Below the pieces are notes generated by a model. The model did not search any database. It was given only the letters and a program-made list of their open reading frames with translations, and was not told the origin of the DNA. Below are positions 34,897-44,195 of a DNA stretch of 64,000 nt, piece by piece. The stretch comes from Kumtagia sp964244725. GTDB lineage: Bacteria; Pseudomonadota; Alphaproteobacteria; Rhizobiales; Rhizobiaceae. Location: the NCBI GenBank assembly GCA_964244725.1, contig CAXTJQ010000004.1:158747-222746 (forward strand). The letters are read 5' to 3'. The stretch's first letter is position 1. Every line of letters starts with the position of its first letter. A program made the translations under genes and the position numbers.

Positions 34897-37455
34897 CTAT
34901 TGCCGGGCGGTCGCGGGCGCGGCCTCCACGGCCTGTTCGCCCAGACCCTGCATATCGGCCGCCTCGCCCTCGGTCGTCCGCGTCGGAACGCCGAATATCT
35001 GTCCCGGGTAGATGCGGTTCGGGTCGCGAATCTGCGGTTGATTGGCGAGGTAGATCGTCGAGTAGCGGACGCCGCGGCCATAGACCCGGCGCGAGATGCG
35101 CCAGAGCGAATCGCCGCGCCGGATGATGACCGACCCGTTCACCGCCTGCAGCTTGGGTGCGAGCACGTCCGTCGCGCCGCCGGCATCCGGGGGGGTTTCG
35201 GTCTCGGCCATCGCAACCGCACCGTCCGCGGCCGGTTTCGGCAAGGCGGGAGCAGGCAAATCACTTGCCGGCGTCGCCACGTCAGGGGACATGGCGGGGA
35301 CGGAGGCGGCCGGCGTCGCGCCGGATGCCGCAGGCGTTTCCGCCACGGCGGCCGCGGCGGCGGGCGACGGCGGTTGGGGGGCCGGCGCGAGCGCCGAAGG
35401 CGATACGGGCTCCGCCGGCTCCAAGGCCATCGCCGTATCCGATGTCCCTGGCGCGATGCCGGACGCGCCGCTCGCGTCGGCGGCGGCTTGCGCGTCCACG
35501 CCGGCCGGTGCGTCGGATTGCGCCGCCACCCCCGGCGGCGGCGGCGCGGCGTCAGCGCTGTCGGCGGCGGCTGCCTTGGGTCGCGGTGCGGTTTGGGCCG
35601 CGGCGGCTTGCTTGTCCACGCCGGCCGGCGTGTCGGATCTCGCGGTAACGCTCGGCGGCGGCAGTGCGGCGCCGGCGCTGTCTTCAGCAGTTTTGGGTTG
35701 CGAAGCGGCTGCGGCCTCCGATCCCGCAGCGGCCGGCTCGGTCCTGGCCGGATCGGTCGCCGCGCCATCCGCCGGCTTGCCCGGCCGCTCGGCCGCGACC
35801 GACGGCGCGACGGCGGCGAGGTTTTCGCCCGGTTCACGCTGAAACGGCACGGCGGCCCGCGCGAGAACCCTGACGCCGTCAGCGCCGAGCGCATCGACGC
35901 GAATGATGTAGTCGCCGACCGGCAGGCTGCGCTCGGTCTCGACCAGGAAGCGGCGGGCCGCCGACGCGATCGTTTCGCCAAGCAGGATATCATTGGCGTA
36001 GGCGCGAATTCGCAGGCCGGCATCGGCCGTGCCGGCGATGAAGATGCGGCGGCCCTCGATCTCGACCGCTTCGACCGCGATCGCGCCAGCGGACGGCTGC
36101 GCGGATGGCGGCGGGGCCGGTTCCCAGGCCGGGGCGGAAGCCACGTCCTGGCCGGCCGGCGGCTTGGTTGGCGGTTTCGGCGCGGGCGCGGAGGCCACGT
36201 CCTGTGTCGCGGGCGGCGGCGCGCCGCCATCGGGCGTCTTCGCGCCGGCGTCGTCCGAAGCGGGCGCGGTCGGTGGATGCACCGGCTTCGGCGCGGCTGC
36301 TTCGGTTTCCGCTGGCGCGACAGCAGGCGGCGCGGGCGCGGCGGCATCAGGCTGGGCGGGCGCGGCATTGGGCTGGGCGGGCGCGGCATTGGGCTGGGTG
36401 GGCGGGGAATTGGGCTGGGCTAGCGGGGAATCGGCAGCCGCCACGCCGACATCGTCCTGTTCGGCGGCAACCTTATCTGCGGGGGCGGTTCCAGGCCCGG
36501 GGCGCGGAACGGTGATGAGTTCGGCCGGCTTGCCCGGCTGCTCGACGAGAGCCAGAACCTGGCCGTCAGCCGTTTCCGGGATCGAGACCACCGCCGTCTC
36601 CAGCGACATCGCCGCGATGCCGTCGGGATTCGTGGCGCGCAGCACGATCTGATAGTCGCCGGGCTTCAGCGGCTCGTCGAGCACGATGGCGAAATCGCCC
36701 TCCGGGCCGGCCTGAGCCGAGCCGATCACGCGCGAGCCGATGATCGCCTCGACCTTGGCGTTTGGCGCGGCGTGCCCGGCGATGACGATCGAGCCGTCCG
36801 CCTCGACCCGCATAAGATCGAAACCGGGCGCTTCGACCTCCGAGGCCGCCGGCGCAGGTCGCGGCGGCTCGGATGTCGGCGGCTCGGCCCGCGGTCCGCC
36901 ATCCGCCGGATCCAGCGCCGCCAGCTTGGGCGCGGGCTCGGGCATCGCCACCTTGGACGCCGGTTCGGGCATCGCCACCTTGGGCGCCGGTTCGGGCGAT
37001 GGCGGCGGCGGCGCGGCGGCGGCCAAAACGGCCTGGGCCGGCACGGATTCGTCCCGAGGCGGCGGCGCCGCCGCGATTTGTGGCGGAACGGTTTCGGTTG
37101 GGGCCTTCGCCCCCGCGCTCTCGGGCGGCTCTTGGGCGGCATCGGTCGCCGTAGCCGGCGGGTCTTGCGGACCGTCGTTTGCCGGCGCGGACGGCAACCG
37201 TGCAACGGCTGCCGGCTGAGCGGCGGCGGGCGGAGCTTCGCTCGCGGGCGGCGCGGCAGGCTCGGCCGCCATCTCGGCGGTTGCCGGCGCCGTGGCGCGA
37301 TCGCCCTTGGGCGTCGCCGAATCCGCGTCGGCCGCAACCTTTGCCGGCGCATTCACCACAGCCGGATCGAAGGCGCCGGCCATGTAGCCCACGCCACCCG
37401 CCGCGACCGTTCCTCCCAGCAGAAACAGGACGACCTTGATCGGAGTGATTGCCAT
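34897..37455 (-). CDS. Large Pro/Ala-rich LysM-domain envelope protein
   Basis: An 852-aa protein anchored or exported by an N-terminal hydrophobic helix (about 6-28, VVLFLLGGTVAAGGVGYMAG). Long proline/alanine-rich linkers hold two related beta-sandwich segments. One is near 215-290 (IVIAGHAAPNAKVEAIIGS) and the other near 455-540 (IFIAGTADAGLRIRAYAND); both resemble bacterial Ig-like repeats. The C-terminus carries one LysM domain (VIIRRGDSLWRISRRVYGRG, DPNRIYPGQIFGVP), which binds peptidoglycan. The linkers contain 9-residue and 7-residue tandem repeats. A cell-wall-spanning role is inferred; similar but shorter proteins occur in rhizobia. Confidence 0.85.
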   Translation of the reverse strand: MAITPIKVVLFLLGGTVAAGGVGYMAGAFDPAVVNAPAKVAADADSATPKGDRATAPATAEMAAEPAAPPASEAPPAAAQPAAVARLPSAPANDGPQDPPATATDAAQEPPESAGAKAPTETVPPQIAAAPPPRDESVPAQAVLAAAAPPPPSPEPAPKVAMPEPASKVAMPEPAPKLAALDPADGGPRAEPPTSEPPRPAPAASEVEAPGFDLMRVEADGSIVIAGHAAPNAKVEAIIGSRVIGSAQAGPEGDFAIVLDEPLKPGDYQIVLRATNPDGIAAMSLETAVVSIPETADGQVLALVEQPGKPAELITVPRPGPGTAPADKVAAEQDDVGVAAADSPLAQPNSPPTQPNAAPAQPNAAPAQPDAAAPAPPAVAPAETEAAAPKPVHPPTAPASDDAGAKTPDGGAPPPATQDVASAPAPKPPTKPPAGQDVASAPAWEPAPPPSAQPSAGAIAVEAVEIEGRRIFIAGTADAGLRIRAYANDILLGETIASAARRFLVETERSLPVGDYIIRVDALGADGVRVLARAAVPFQREPGENLAAVAPSVAAERPGKPADGAATDPARTEPAAAGSEAAAASQPKTAEDSAGAALPPPSVTARSDTPAGVDKQAAAAQTAPRPKAAAADSADAAPPPPGVAAQSDAPAGVDAQAAADASGASGIAPGTSDTAMALEPAEPVSPSALAPAPQPPSPAAAAAVAETPAASGATPAASVPAMSPDVATPASDLPAPALPKPAADGAVAMAETETPPDAGGATDVLAPKLQAVNGSVIIRRGDSLWRISRRVYGRGVRYSTIYLANQPQIRDPNRIYPGQIFGVPTRTTEGEAADMQGLGEQAVEAAPATARQ
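36351..36434. repeat. 21-bp tandem repeat (4 copies) inside LysM gene
   Basis: Four consecutive 21-base units start at 36351, 36372, 36393 and 36414. The first two are identical (GCTGGGCGGGCGCGGCATTG plus G) and the last two have diverged. On the minus strand they encode 7-residue QPNAAPA-like units. Replication slippage could change the copy number without breaking the frame. Confidence 0.75.
36941..36994. repeat. 27-bp tandem repeat (2 copies) inside LysM gene
   Basis: Two near-identical 27-base units (36941-36967 and 36968-36994) encode the 9-residue EPAPKVAMP/EPASKVAMP repeat on the minus strand. A degenerate third unit adjoins them at the protein level (EPAPKLAAL). Confidence 0.7.
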
Positions 37456-37570
37456 TTACGCCTTGCCCTTCAGTACCCTACGCCGGTCTATCGTCTTTTC
37501 ACGCGACCGACAAGGAATTGCCGATTTCATGTCTTGACCGACCCGCGTCCCGCGCTACCCACTCGTCAGC

Positions 37571-38182
37571 ATGAACTCGATTCGATCGATTTGCGTCTAT
37601 TGCGGTTCGTCGCCCGGCCGCGGCGACGTCTATGTCAAGGCCGGCCTGGCCCTCGGGCGATCGATCGCCGAGGCTGGCCTGCGCCTAGTGTATGGCGGCG
37701 GCGCCAGGGGGATCATGGGCGCGGTCGCCGAAGGTGCGATGCGCGGCGGGGGCAAGGTGACCGGCATCATCCCACGCTTCCTACTCGACCGGGAAGCGAC
37801 GCAGCCGGCCCTCGAACGACTGGACGAGTTGATCGTCACCGAGGACATGCACGAGCGCAAGCACAGGATGTTCCGGGAATCGGACGCCTTCGTGGCGCTG
37901 CCGGGCGGCATCGGCACCGTCGAGGAAATCGTCGAGATCATGACATGGGGCCAGCTCGGCCATCACCGCAAGCCGATGGTCTTCGGCAATGTCGAACGCT
38001 TCTGGGACCCGATGATGGCGCTGATGGACCATATGCGCGCGGAAGGATTCATCCATACCGGGCATCTCGTGCAGCCGCTGGTCATCGAGAAGCCTGAGGC
38101 GATCGTGCCGGCGATTCTAGCCGCAGGCGGCGACAACGAGATTTCCGCCGACGGCGACGAGGCCGTCATCGTCAAGCTCTGA
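37571..38182 (+). CDS. LOG-family protein (TIGR00730, nucleotide 5'-monophosphate phosphoribohydrolase)
   Basis: A 203-aa Rossmann-fold protein of the LYSINE DECARBOXYLASE-like/LOG family. These enzymes cleave ribose 5-phosphate from cytokinin or purine nucleoside monophosphates. It has the signature PGGIGTVEEI (residues 111-120) and the catalytic MHERKHRMF (93-101), with both key residues present. The start MNSIRSICVYCGSSPG is typical. It is transcribed divergently from the LysM gene across 115 bases. Whether it makes cytokinins or just salvages nucleotides cannot be read here. Confidence 0.9.
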   Translation: MNSIRSICVYCGSSPGRGDVYVKAGLALGRSIAEAGLRLVYGGGARGIMGAVAEGAMRGGGKVTGIIPRFLLDREATQPALERLDELIVTEDMHERKHRMFRESDAFVALPGGIGTVEEIVEIMTWGQLGHHRKPMVFGNVERFWDPMMALMDHMRAEGFIHTGHLVQPLVIEKPEAIVPAILAAGGDNEISADGDEAVIVKL

Positions 38183-38260
38183 GCGGACCGGATATCGTCA
38201 TCCTTATCCCGCCCTCGATATGCTAGAAGCGATCGGGGCTGGCAGCCGGGGCCGCGCGCG

Positions 38261-39259
38261 ATGAACCAACATCTGAAATTGAACGACGGGATGCAAGGCA
38301 GCATCCCAGACGATCACGGGCTCTTCTTCAGCTATCATTTCGATGCCGCCGGTTTCGCCACCGCCGATCCCGGCAAGGCAAGCTGGACCTGGCGCAGCTA
38401 TCATCTGACAGACATACGCGGCCGCCACGAAATCGCCACCGAACAGAGACTGCCGCAGGACGTGCGCGACGCTTTCCTGAATTCCGGCCACGATTGCCAC
38501 ATCGACCTCGAAGGCGACTGGCTCTATGGCGATCTTCCGGATCTACGTCACGACTACTCCAAGGAGTCGCACGGCCTCGGCCATTTCCGCTTCGCTTTCG
38601 ACGACAGGATGCTGATCGGCGCGCGCAAGCAGCCGCTGCGGTCAGTCGACACCGTCAAGCGGATGGTCGACAGCCGCAGCCGGCCGTTCACCTCGCCCGC
38701 CGACCTGATCGAAAGCGTCATGGTGCAGTCGCTGGACGGCATGGCGGTCGAGGTGGTGGAACTCGGCGACCATCTCGACGGCATCGAGGACCGCATCGTC
38801 TGCGATGCCTGGCACAACGAGCGCCAGTCGCTCGTCGACGCGCGCCGCAAGCTGGTCGTCATCCATAGGCAGATGGCGGCGCTGACCAATCTTTTCCGTC
38901 ATCTCGAGCAGGCGCACCGGCATGACATGCCGCAGGCGGTGTCCGACATGTCGGCGCGGCTGTCGCACCAGGCGCGCGGGCTGCATCACGATTGCGAGCA
39001 GTTGCAAGCCCGCGCCCGCCTGCTCCAGGACGAGCTGATGGCCAAGCTTACCGCGCAATCGAATCGGCTGCTCTACGTGCTTTCCGTGATGACGTCGGTG
39101 CTGTTGCCGATGACCATCATCTCAGGCCTGTTCGGCATGAACGTCGGCGGCCTGCCGTTCGTGGGCGAAAGCGGGGGGTTCTGGATCGTCACCGTGCTGT
39201 CGCTGATCGTGGCGGGCTCGACGTTCTGGTTCGTGCGCCGGCTCGGGGACGGGATGTAG
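38261..39259 (+). CDS. CorA-family (ZntB-like) divalent cation transporter
   Basis: A 332-aa CorA-superfamily channel. A large cytoplasmic domain with long helices (about 1-270, e.g. RKLVVIHRQMAALTNLFRHL) is followed by two C-terminal membrane helices. The family signature GMNVGG falls near residues 292-297, after TSVLLPMTIISGLF. The N-terminal part (TWRSYHLTDI, DFRF-like segment) resembles ZntB more than CorA, so zinc or magnesium transport is possible. The ATG at 38261 fits. Confidence 0.88.
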   Translation: MNQHLKLNDGMQGSIPDDHGLFFSYHFDAAGFATADPGKASWTWRSYHLTDIRGRHEIATEQRLPQDVRDAFLNSGHDCHIDLEGDWLYGDLPDLRHDYSKESHGLGHFRFAFDDRMLIGARKQPLRSVDTVKRMVDSRSRPFTSPADLIESVMVQSLDGMAVEVVELGDHLDGIEDRIVCDAWHNERQSLVDARRKLVVIHRQMAALTNLFRHLEQAHRHDMPQAVSDMSARLSHQARGLHHDCEQLQARARLLQDELMAKLTAQSNRLLYVLSVMTSVLLPMTIISGLFGMNVGGLPFVGESGGFWIVTVLSLIVAGSTFWFVRRLGDGM

Positions 39260-39271
39260 CGCGGCTTCACG

Positions 39272-39958
39272 TCACGCCGTCGCGCGAAGATCCTCAAGCA
39301 CCGCACCGGCGGCGAAGACTTCGGCGTCATGCGGCCTATCGCGAAAGGTTTCGGCCAGGCCGGCGGCGTACCAGCGGCGCATCGGCGGCAGGTCGAGCAG
39401 CAGCGCGACATAGGCCGATCCCGGTCCCTCAATCTCAAGGCCGTAGGATTGCGCCCGGAAGGCCACCGGCGCGAAAAACGCATCGACGGCCGTGAATTTC
39501 GCGCCGGCGAGAAACGGCCCGCCGAAGCGGTCCAGGCCATCCGCCCACAAATCGCCGAGACGCCAGAGATCGTGCTTCAGCGCATCTGAATGCCGATCCA
39601 AGCGAATGCGCACGCCGACGCTCATCGCGCAGTCGTTGCGCAGGGCCGAGAAGCCGGAATGCATTTCGGCCGCCGCCGAGCGCGACCAGGCGCGCGCCTG
39701 CGCGTCGACCGCCCAGACGCCCGGATGGCGCTCGGCGAGATATTCGACGATGGCGAGCGAATCCCACACCGTCCAGCCGTCGTGGGCCAGGCAAGGCACG
39801 CGGCCGTTCGGAGCGAAGGCGCGGAAGAGCTCGAAACTCGGTCCTTCCGGAAACGCCACGAGGTGTTCCTCGAACGGAATGTCGAGCATCTTCATCAGCA
39901 GCCAGGGCCGCAGCGACCAGGAGGAATAGTTCTTGTTGGCGATGTGCAGCGTGTACAT
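39272..39958 (-). CDS. Glutathione S-transferase family protein
   Basis: A 228-aa GST. The thioredoxin-like N-domain starts YTLHIANKNYSSWSLRPWLL with the likely catalytic Ser near residue 11-12. It has the cis-proline GRVPCLAHDG and glutathione-binding WDSLAIVEYLAE. An all-helical C-domain follows. Its substrate is unknown. The ATG at 39958 lies 5 bases after the rarD stop on the same strand, so the two genes are probably cotranscribed. Confidence 0.9.
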   Translation of the reverse strand: MYTLHIANKNYSSWSLRPWLLMKMLDIPFEEHLVAFPEGPSFELFRAFAPNGRVPCLAHDGWTVWDSLAIVEYLAERHPGVWAVDAQARAWSRSAAAEMHSGFSALRNDCAMSVGVRIRLDRHSDALKHDLWRLGDLWADGLDRFGGPFLAGAKFTAVDAFFAPVAFRAQSYGLEIEGPGSAYVALLLDLPPMRRWYAAGLAETFRDRPHDAEVFAAGAVLEDLRATA

Positions 39959-39963
39959 GGACC

Positions 39964-40887
39964 TCAACCTCCTTGCCTGGCGGACCGTCCCGCGAACATC
40001 GACCAGGAATAGACCGCGAGCGCGGCCCAGATCAGCCCGAAGGCCACCGCATGGGCCGCGTCGAAGGGCTCGTTGAATATGAAGATCGCGATCAGGAAGA
40101 CGATGGTCGGCGCGATGTATTGCATGATGCCGATGGTCGACAGCCGCAAAAGCTTGGCGCCGTTGGCGTAGGTAATCAGCGGAATCGCTGTCGCAAAACC
40201 CGAGCCGATCAGCAGCCATGCGTCGGTCGGCGAAGCGGCGGAGAAATGCCCTTCGCCGCGCAACTGCAACCACAAAATGTAGCCCAGCGCCGGAATGCCG
40301 AGAATCAGGACCTCCAGGAAAAACCCTTGGGCCGGGCCGATCGGCAGCGTCTTCTTGAGGAGCGCATAGAGGCCCCAGCTGACGGCGAGGCCGAGCGAGA
40401 CCCAGGGCAGGCCGCCGCTCTCATAGCTCAGGATCGCGACGGCGAGCAGCGCCAGCGCGATCGCCGCGATCTGGGCGCGGCTCAATTTTTCGCCAAGCAC
40501 GGCCGCGCCGAGGAACACGCTGAACAGCGGGTTGATATAATAGCCGAGCGCGGTCTCGAGCGCGCGGCCCGCGCCGATCGCCCAGACGTAGATGCCCCAG
40601 TTGATCGTGACGGCGGCGGCCGCGCAGGCGCTGAGCGCGATGGTCTTGGGCGAGCGAAGCGCGGCGCGGATGTCGGCGGTGCGGCCGAGCCAGAACAGAA
40701 GCGCGCCGGCGATCGGGGCCGACCAGAGGATGCGGTGCGCCACCACCTCACTGGCGGGAATGTGCGCCACGGCCTTCATATAGAACGGCAGCACGCCCCA
40801 CATGAGGTAGGCCGCCAGCGCGAAGAGGAAGCCGCGCATTGCGTCGTCGCGCGAAACCGCGGGAGTTTGAATCGTTTGCGTCGCCAT
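39964..40887 (-). CDS. rarD: RarD family EamA transporter
   Basis: A 307-aa ten-helix membrane protein of the RarD group of EamA transporters. Typical markers are FALAAYLMWGVLPFYMKAV at the start and VTINWGIYVWAIGAGRALETALGYYINPL in the middle of the first repeat (shown here only as landmarks). The second repeat contains GIMQYIAPTIVFLIAIFIF. Substrate unknown (chloramphenicol-linked name only by homology). The ATG at 40887 excludes an upstream in-frame extension with no RarD similarity. Confidence 0.9.
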   Translation of the reverse strand: MATQTIQTPAVSRDDAMRGFLFALAAYLMWGVLPFYMKAVAHIPASEVVAHRILWSAPIAGALLFWLGRTADIRAALRSPKTIALSACAAAAVTINWGIYVWAIGAGRALETALGYYINPLFSVFLGAAVLGEKLSRAQIAAIALALLAVAILSYESGGLPWVSLGLAVSWGLYALLKKTLPIGPAQGFFLEVLILGIPALGYILWLQLRGEGHFSAASPTDAWLLIGSGFATAIPLITYANGAKLLRLSTIGIMQYIAPTIVFLIAIFIFNEPFDAAHAVAFGLIWAALAVYSWSMFAGRSARQGG

Positions 40888-40968
40888 GCGGGTGCTATGC
40901 GCGAAGAGTTTTGCGCGGACCAACGCAAAGTGTTGATGATGGCGTGCAGCTTCGCTGATGGAGCGCCC

Positions 40969-42585
40969 TCATTCGGCCGCGACAAGCCCCGCCATCTCGC
41001 GGTTCTTCATCAGCTTGTAGACGATCGAATCCATCAGCGCCTGGAACGAGGCGTCGATGATGTTGTCGGACACGCCGACCGTCCACCAGCGCGCGCCGGT
41101 CGCGTCGCGGCTTTCGATCAGCACGCGGGTGATCGCCTCGGTGCCGCCATTGAGGATGCGCACCTTGTAATCGACGAGCTCCAGATCGGCGATCTCGTTC
41201 TGGAATTTGCCCAAATCCTTGCGCAGCGCGATGTCGAGCGCGTTGACCGGTCCCTGCCCCTCGGCGACCGACATGGTCTCCCGACCGTCGATCTCGACCT
41301 TGACGATCGCCTCGGAGACGGTGCGCAGCAGACCGTTGGCGTCGAAACGCCGCTCGACCATGCAGCGGAACGAGGTGATGCGGAAGAATTCGGGAACCGT
41401 CTGAAGGATTTTCCGCGCGAGCAGTTCGAAGCTCGCATCCGCGCCTTCATAGGCGTAACCCTCGGCCTCGCGTTCCTTGACCATCGCGATCAGCGTATCG
41501 AGGCGGCCGTCGTCGCGCGGCATGTCGATGCCGCGGCGTTTCAACTCGGCGAGGAAATTGGCCTTGCCGCCCTGGTCCGACACCATGACGCGGCGGCGGT
41601 TTCCGACCGCTTCCGGCGGCACATGCTCGTAGGTCGCCGGCTCCTTGGCGAGCGCGGAGGCATGGATTCCCGCCTTGGTCGCGAAGGCCGACGCGCCGAC
41701 ATAGGGCGCCTGCGCTTCCGGCGCGCGGTTGAGCAATTCGTCGAAGGCGCGGGAGAGCCGCGAGATGCCGGCGAGTCGATCCGATGGAACGCCGGTCTCG
41801 AACGTCTCGGCGAAGGCCGGCTTCAGCATCAGCGTCGGGATCAGCGTGACGAGATTGGCGTTCCCGCAGCGCTCGCCGATGCCGTTCAGCGTGCCCTGGA
41901 TCTGCCGCGCGCCGGCCTCGACCGCCGCGAGCGAATTGGCGACCGCCTGGCCGGTGTCGTCATGGGCGTGGATGCCGAGCTGTTCGCCCGGAATGCCGGA
42001 AGCGATCACGCTTTCGACGATGGCGCGGATCTCGGAGGGCTGCGCGCCGCCATTGGTGTCGCAGAGCACGACCCAGCGCGCGCCGGCGTCGAAGGCCGCC
42101 TTGGCGCAGGCCAGCGCGTATGCCGGGTTGGCCTTGTAGCCGTCGAAGAAGTGCTCGCAGTCGACCAACGCCTCCTTGCCCGCGGCAAGCGCCGCCTCGA
42201 CGGAGGCGCGAATGGCGTCGAGGTTCTCCACGTCGGTGCAGCCGAGCGCGACGCGGACGTGGTAGTCCCAGCTCTTGGCGACGAAGCAGACGGCATCGGA
42301 CTTGGCTTGCAGCAGCGCCGCCAGGCCCGGATCGTTCGACGCCGAGACGCCGACGCGCTTGGTCATGCCGAAGGCGACGAATCTAGCGTTGCGCGTGCGG
42401 CTTTTGGCGAAGAACGCCGTATCGGTCGGGTTGGCCCCCGGATAGCCGCCTTCGACATAGTCGACGCCGAATTCATCGAGCAGCGCCGAGATGGCGATCT
42501 TGTCCTCGAGCGAGAAGTCGATGCCGGGGGTTTGCTGGCCATCGCGGAGGGTGGTGTCGAAGAGGGTGAGGCGTTGGCGGGTCAT
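40969..42585 (-). CDS. cimA: (R)-citramalate synthase
   Basis: CimA condenses pyruvate and acetyl-CoA to citramalate, a threonine-independent route to 2-oxobutyrate and isoleucine. The 538-aa protein has the DRE-TIM signature LFDTTLRDGQQTPGI (about 8-22), the metal-site GIHAHDDTGQAVANS, and the C-terminal regulatory LeuA-dimer domain (about 420-535). The order of motifs and the length match CimA rather than 2-isopropylmalate synthase (e.g. KSWDYHVRVALGC after the barrel start). It could be feedback-inhibited by isoleucine through the C-terminal domain, as in characterised homologues. Confidence 0.93.
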   Translation of the reverse strand: MTRQRLTLFDTTLRDGQQTPGIDFSLEDKIAISALLDEFGVDYVEGGYPGANPTDTAFFAKSRTRNARFVAFGMTKRVGVSASNDPGLAALLQAKSDAVCFVAKSWDYHVRVALGCTDVENLDAIRASVEAALAAGKEALVDCEHFFDGYKANPAYALACAKAAFDAGARWVVLCDTNGGAQPSEIRAIVESVIASGIPGEQLGIHAHDDTGQAVANSLAAVEAGARQIQGTLNGIGERCGNANLVTLIPTLMLKPAFAETFETGVPSDRLAGISRLSRAFDELLNRAPEAQAPYVGASAFATKAGIHASALAKEPATYEHVPPEAVGNRRRVMVSDQGGKANFLAELKRRGIDMPRDDGRLDTLIAMVKEREAEGYAYEGADASFELLARKILQTVPEFFRITSFRCMVERRFDANGLLRTVSEAIVKVEIDGRETMSVAEGQGPVNALDIALRKDLGKFQNEIADLELVDYKVRILNGGTEAITRVLIESRDATGARWWTVGVSDNIIDASFQALMDSIVYKLMKNREMAGLVAAE

Positions 42586-42604
42586 TGAGATTGCTCGAAA
42601 TCGA

Positions 42605-42666
42605 GCGCTCTACGTTGCCCCCCTCTGTCCTGCCGGACATCTCCCCCACACGGGGGAAGATCAGCC
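42605..42666. repeat. Solo copy of the palindromic repeat end
   Basis: This stretch between cimA and pip repeats the left end of the element near cysS, including GCGCTCTACGT and 31 of the 32 arm bases (42617-42647). It then diverges after the CACACGGGGG stretch. No right arm is present, so it looks like a half-element or the remains of one. Confidence 0.75.
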
Positions 42667-42685
42667 AAACGTCGAGCGAAAAGAC

Positions 42686-43645
42686 TCACGGTCCCTTCCC
42701 CGCGAACTTGTCGGTCGCATAGACCAGCCGATCGAGGATTCCAGGTTCCGTGAACGAATGCCCCGCGCCTTCGATGAGAAAGAACTCGGCGTCCGGCCAC
42801 GCCTTGTGCAACTGCCAGGCGTAGCGCGCCGGGCATGGCATGTCGTAGCGGCCATGGACGATCAGGCCGGGCAGACCCCGCAGCTTGACCGCGTCGCGCA
42901 GCAACTGCCCCTCCTCGAGCCAGCCGGCATGGACGAAATAGTGGTTCTCGATGCGCGCGAAGGCGAGCGCGAACTCGTCGTCGCCGAACTTGCCGCTGGT
43001 CTCGGGATCCGGCAGCAGCGTGATCGTTTCGCCTTCCCATAAACTCCAGGCGCGGGCGGCCTCGATTTGAGCGAGCCGGTCGGAGCCGACCAACCGCTTG
43101 CGATAGGCGGCCATCATCTCGCCGCGCTCGGCCACGGGAATCGGGGCCTGGAAGCGCTCCCATTTGTCGGGAAACATCTCGGAGACGCCGAACTGATAGT
43201 ACCAGTCGAGTTCGGCCCTGGTCAGCGTGTAGACGCCGCGCACGACCAGTTCGGTCACGCGTTCGATGTGCGTCTGCGCATAGGCGAGCGCCAGCGTCGA
43301 GCCCCACGAGCCGCCGAAGACCAGCCATTTCTCGAAGCCGCAGAGTTCGCGCAGGCGCTCGATGTCGGCCACGAGATGCCAGGTCGTGTTCGCTTCGAGC
43401 GACGCATTCGGCGTTGATTTCCCGCAGCCGCGCTGGTCGAACAGGACGACGTCGTAGAGCGCAGGATCGAACAGGCGCCGATTCTTGGGCGAGATGCCGC
43501 CGCCCGGCCCGCCATGCAGGAAGACGGCCGGCTTGGCGCCCCTGGTCCCGACGCGCTCCCAGTAGATCGAATGGCCGTCGCCGACATCCAGCATGCCGGT
43601 CTCGAACGGCTCGATCTCCGGGTAGAGCGTGCGAAGGGTGGTCAC
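42686..43645 (-). CDS. pip: Proline iminopeptidase
   Basis: Prolyl aminopeptidase releases N-terminal proline from peptides in the cytoplasm. The 319-aa alpha/beta hydrolase has the oxyanion HGGPGGGI, FDQRGCGKSTPN, the nucleophile elbow GGSWGSTLAL (Ser113), and the catalytic His near the end (EGAGHSF). I chose the GTG at 43645: it starts at TTLRTLYPEIEPF as homologues do and overlaps the GFA stop in a GTGA. The ATG at 43666 would add 7 residues. It is coupled to the upstream GFA gene. Confidence 0.94.
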   Translation of the reverse strand: MTTLRTLYPEIEPFETGMLDVGDGHSIYWERVGTRGAKPAVFLHGGPGGGISPKNRRLFDPALYDVVLFDQRGCGKSTPNASLEANTTWHLVADIERLRELCGFEKWLVFGGSWGSTLALAYAQTHIERVTELVVRGVYTLTRAELDWYYQFGVSEMFPDKWERFQAPIPVAERGEMMAAYRKRLVGSDRLAQIEAARAWSLWEGETITLLPDPETSGKFGDDEFALAFARIENHYFVHAGWLEEGQLLRDAVKLRGLPGLIVHGRYDMPCPARYAWQLHKAWPDAEFFLIEGAGHSFTEPGILDRLVYATDKFAGKGP

Positions 43646-44130
43646 GAGGCCGTCTCCGGCGGCCATTGCTCGGTATCGTGGTCGGGATGCTGGTAGGAGA
43701 CGAGATCGGCGAGAAACGCCGCCTCCTCGTCCTGCGTCGTGATCTTCTCCGGCAGGCCGGGGATGTCGTCGACGAACGGCAGCTTGGCCTCGACGCCCCA
43801 GGCGATCAACGGCCTGATCTCTGCCGGATTGTCGAATGCGCCGATCGCCAGCGCGACGCCGTCTGGCGCCTCGTAGGTCAGCGGCGTGCCGCACGCGGCG
43901 CAGAAGCCGCGCGTGGCGAAGTTGGAGGACTGGAAATATTTCGGGCCGCCGCGCGTCCAGTCGAGTCTTGCATGGCGTACAGTCACAAGCGGCAAATAGA
44001 AGCTTCCGCTCGCCTTCTGGCACATGCGGCAGTGGCAGACGGACGGGTCGCCCAGCGTCCCCTCCACGCGGAATCGAACCGCCCCGCACTGGCAGCCGCC
44101 TGTATAGGTTGGAACATTGTCAAGGCTCAT
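43642..44130 (-). CDS. GFA family zinc-binding protein
   Basis: A 162-aa member of the family named for glutathione-dependent formaldehyde-activating enzyme. It has the zinc-binding cysteine motifs GGCQCGAVRF (about 12-21), VCHCRMCQKASG (about 32-43) and FCAACGTPL (about 77-85). The biochemical role of this large family is mostly unknown, and true formaldehyde activation has been shown for few members. Its TGA overlaps the GTG start of pip. Confidence 0.88.
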   Translation of the reverse strand: MSLDNVPTYTGGCQCGAVRFRVEGTLGDPSVCHCRMCQKASGSFYLPLVTVRHARLDWTRGGPKYFQSSNFATRGFCAACGTPLTYEAPDGVALAIGAFDNPAEIRPLIAWGVEAKLPFVDDIPGLPEKITTQDEEAAFLADLVSYQHPDHDTEQWPPETAS

Positions 44131-44195
44131 CGTCGGCCTCCTTCGCCGTGCTCCCTACCGCGCCTTGGCGCGCGTGTCATGTGCTTGGCGCGGCT

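Noticed and set aside
39973..42588. 871-aa plus-strand open frame
   Set aside because: Antisense to rarD and cimA, both well conserved on the minus strand.
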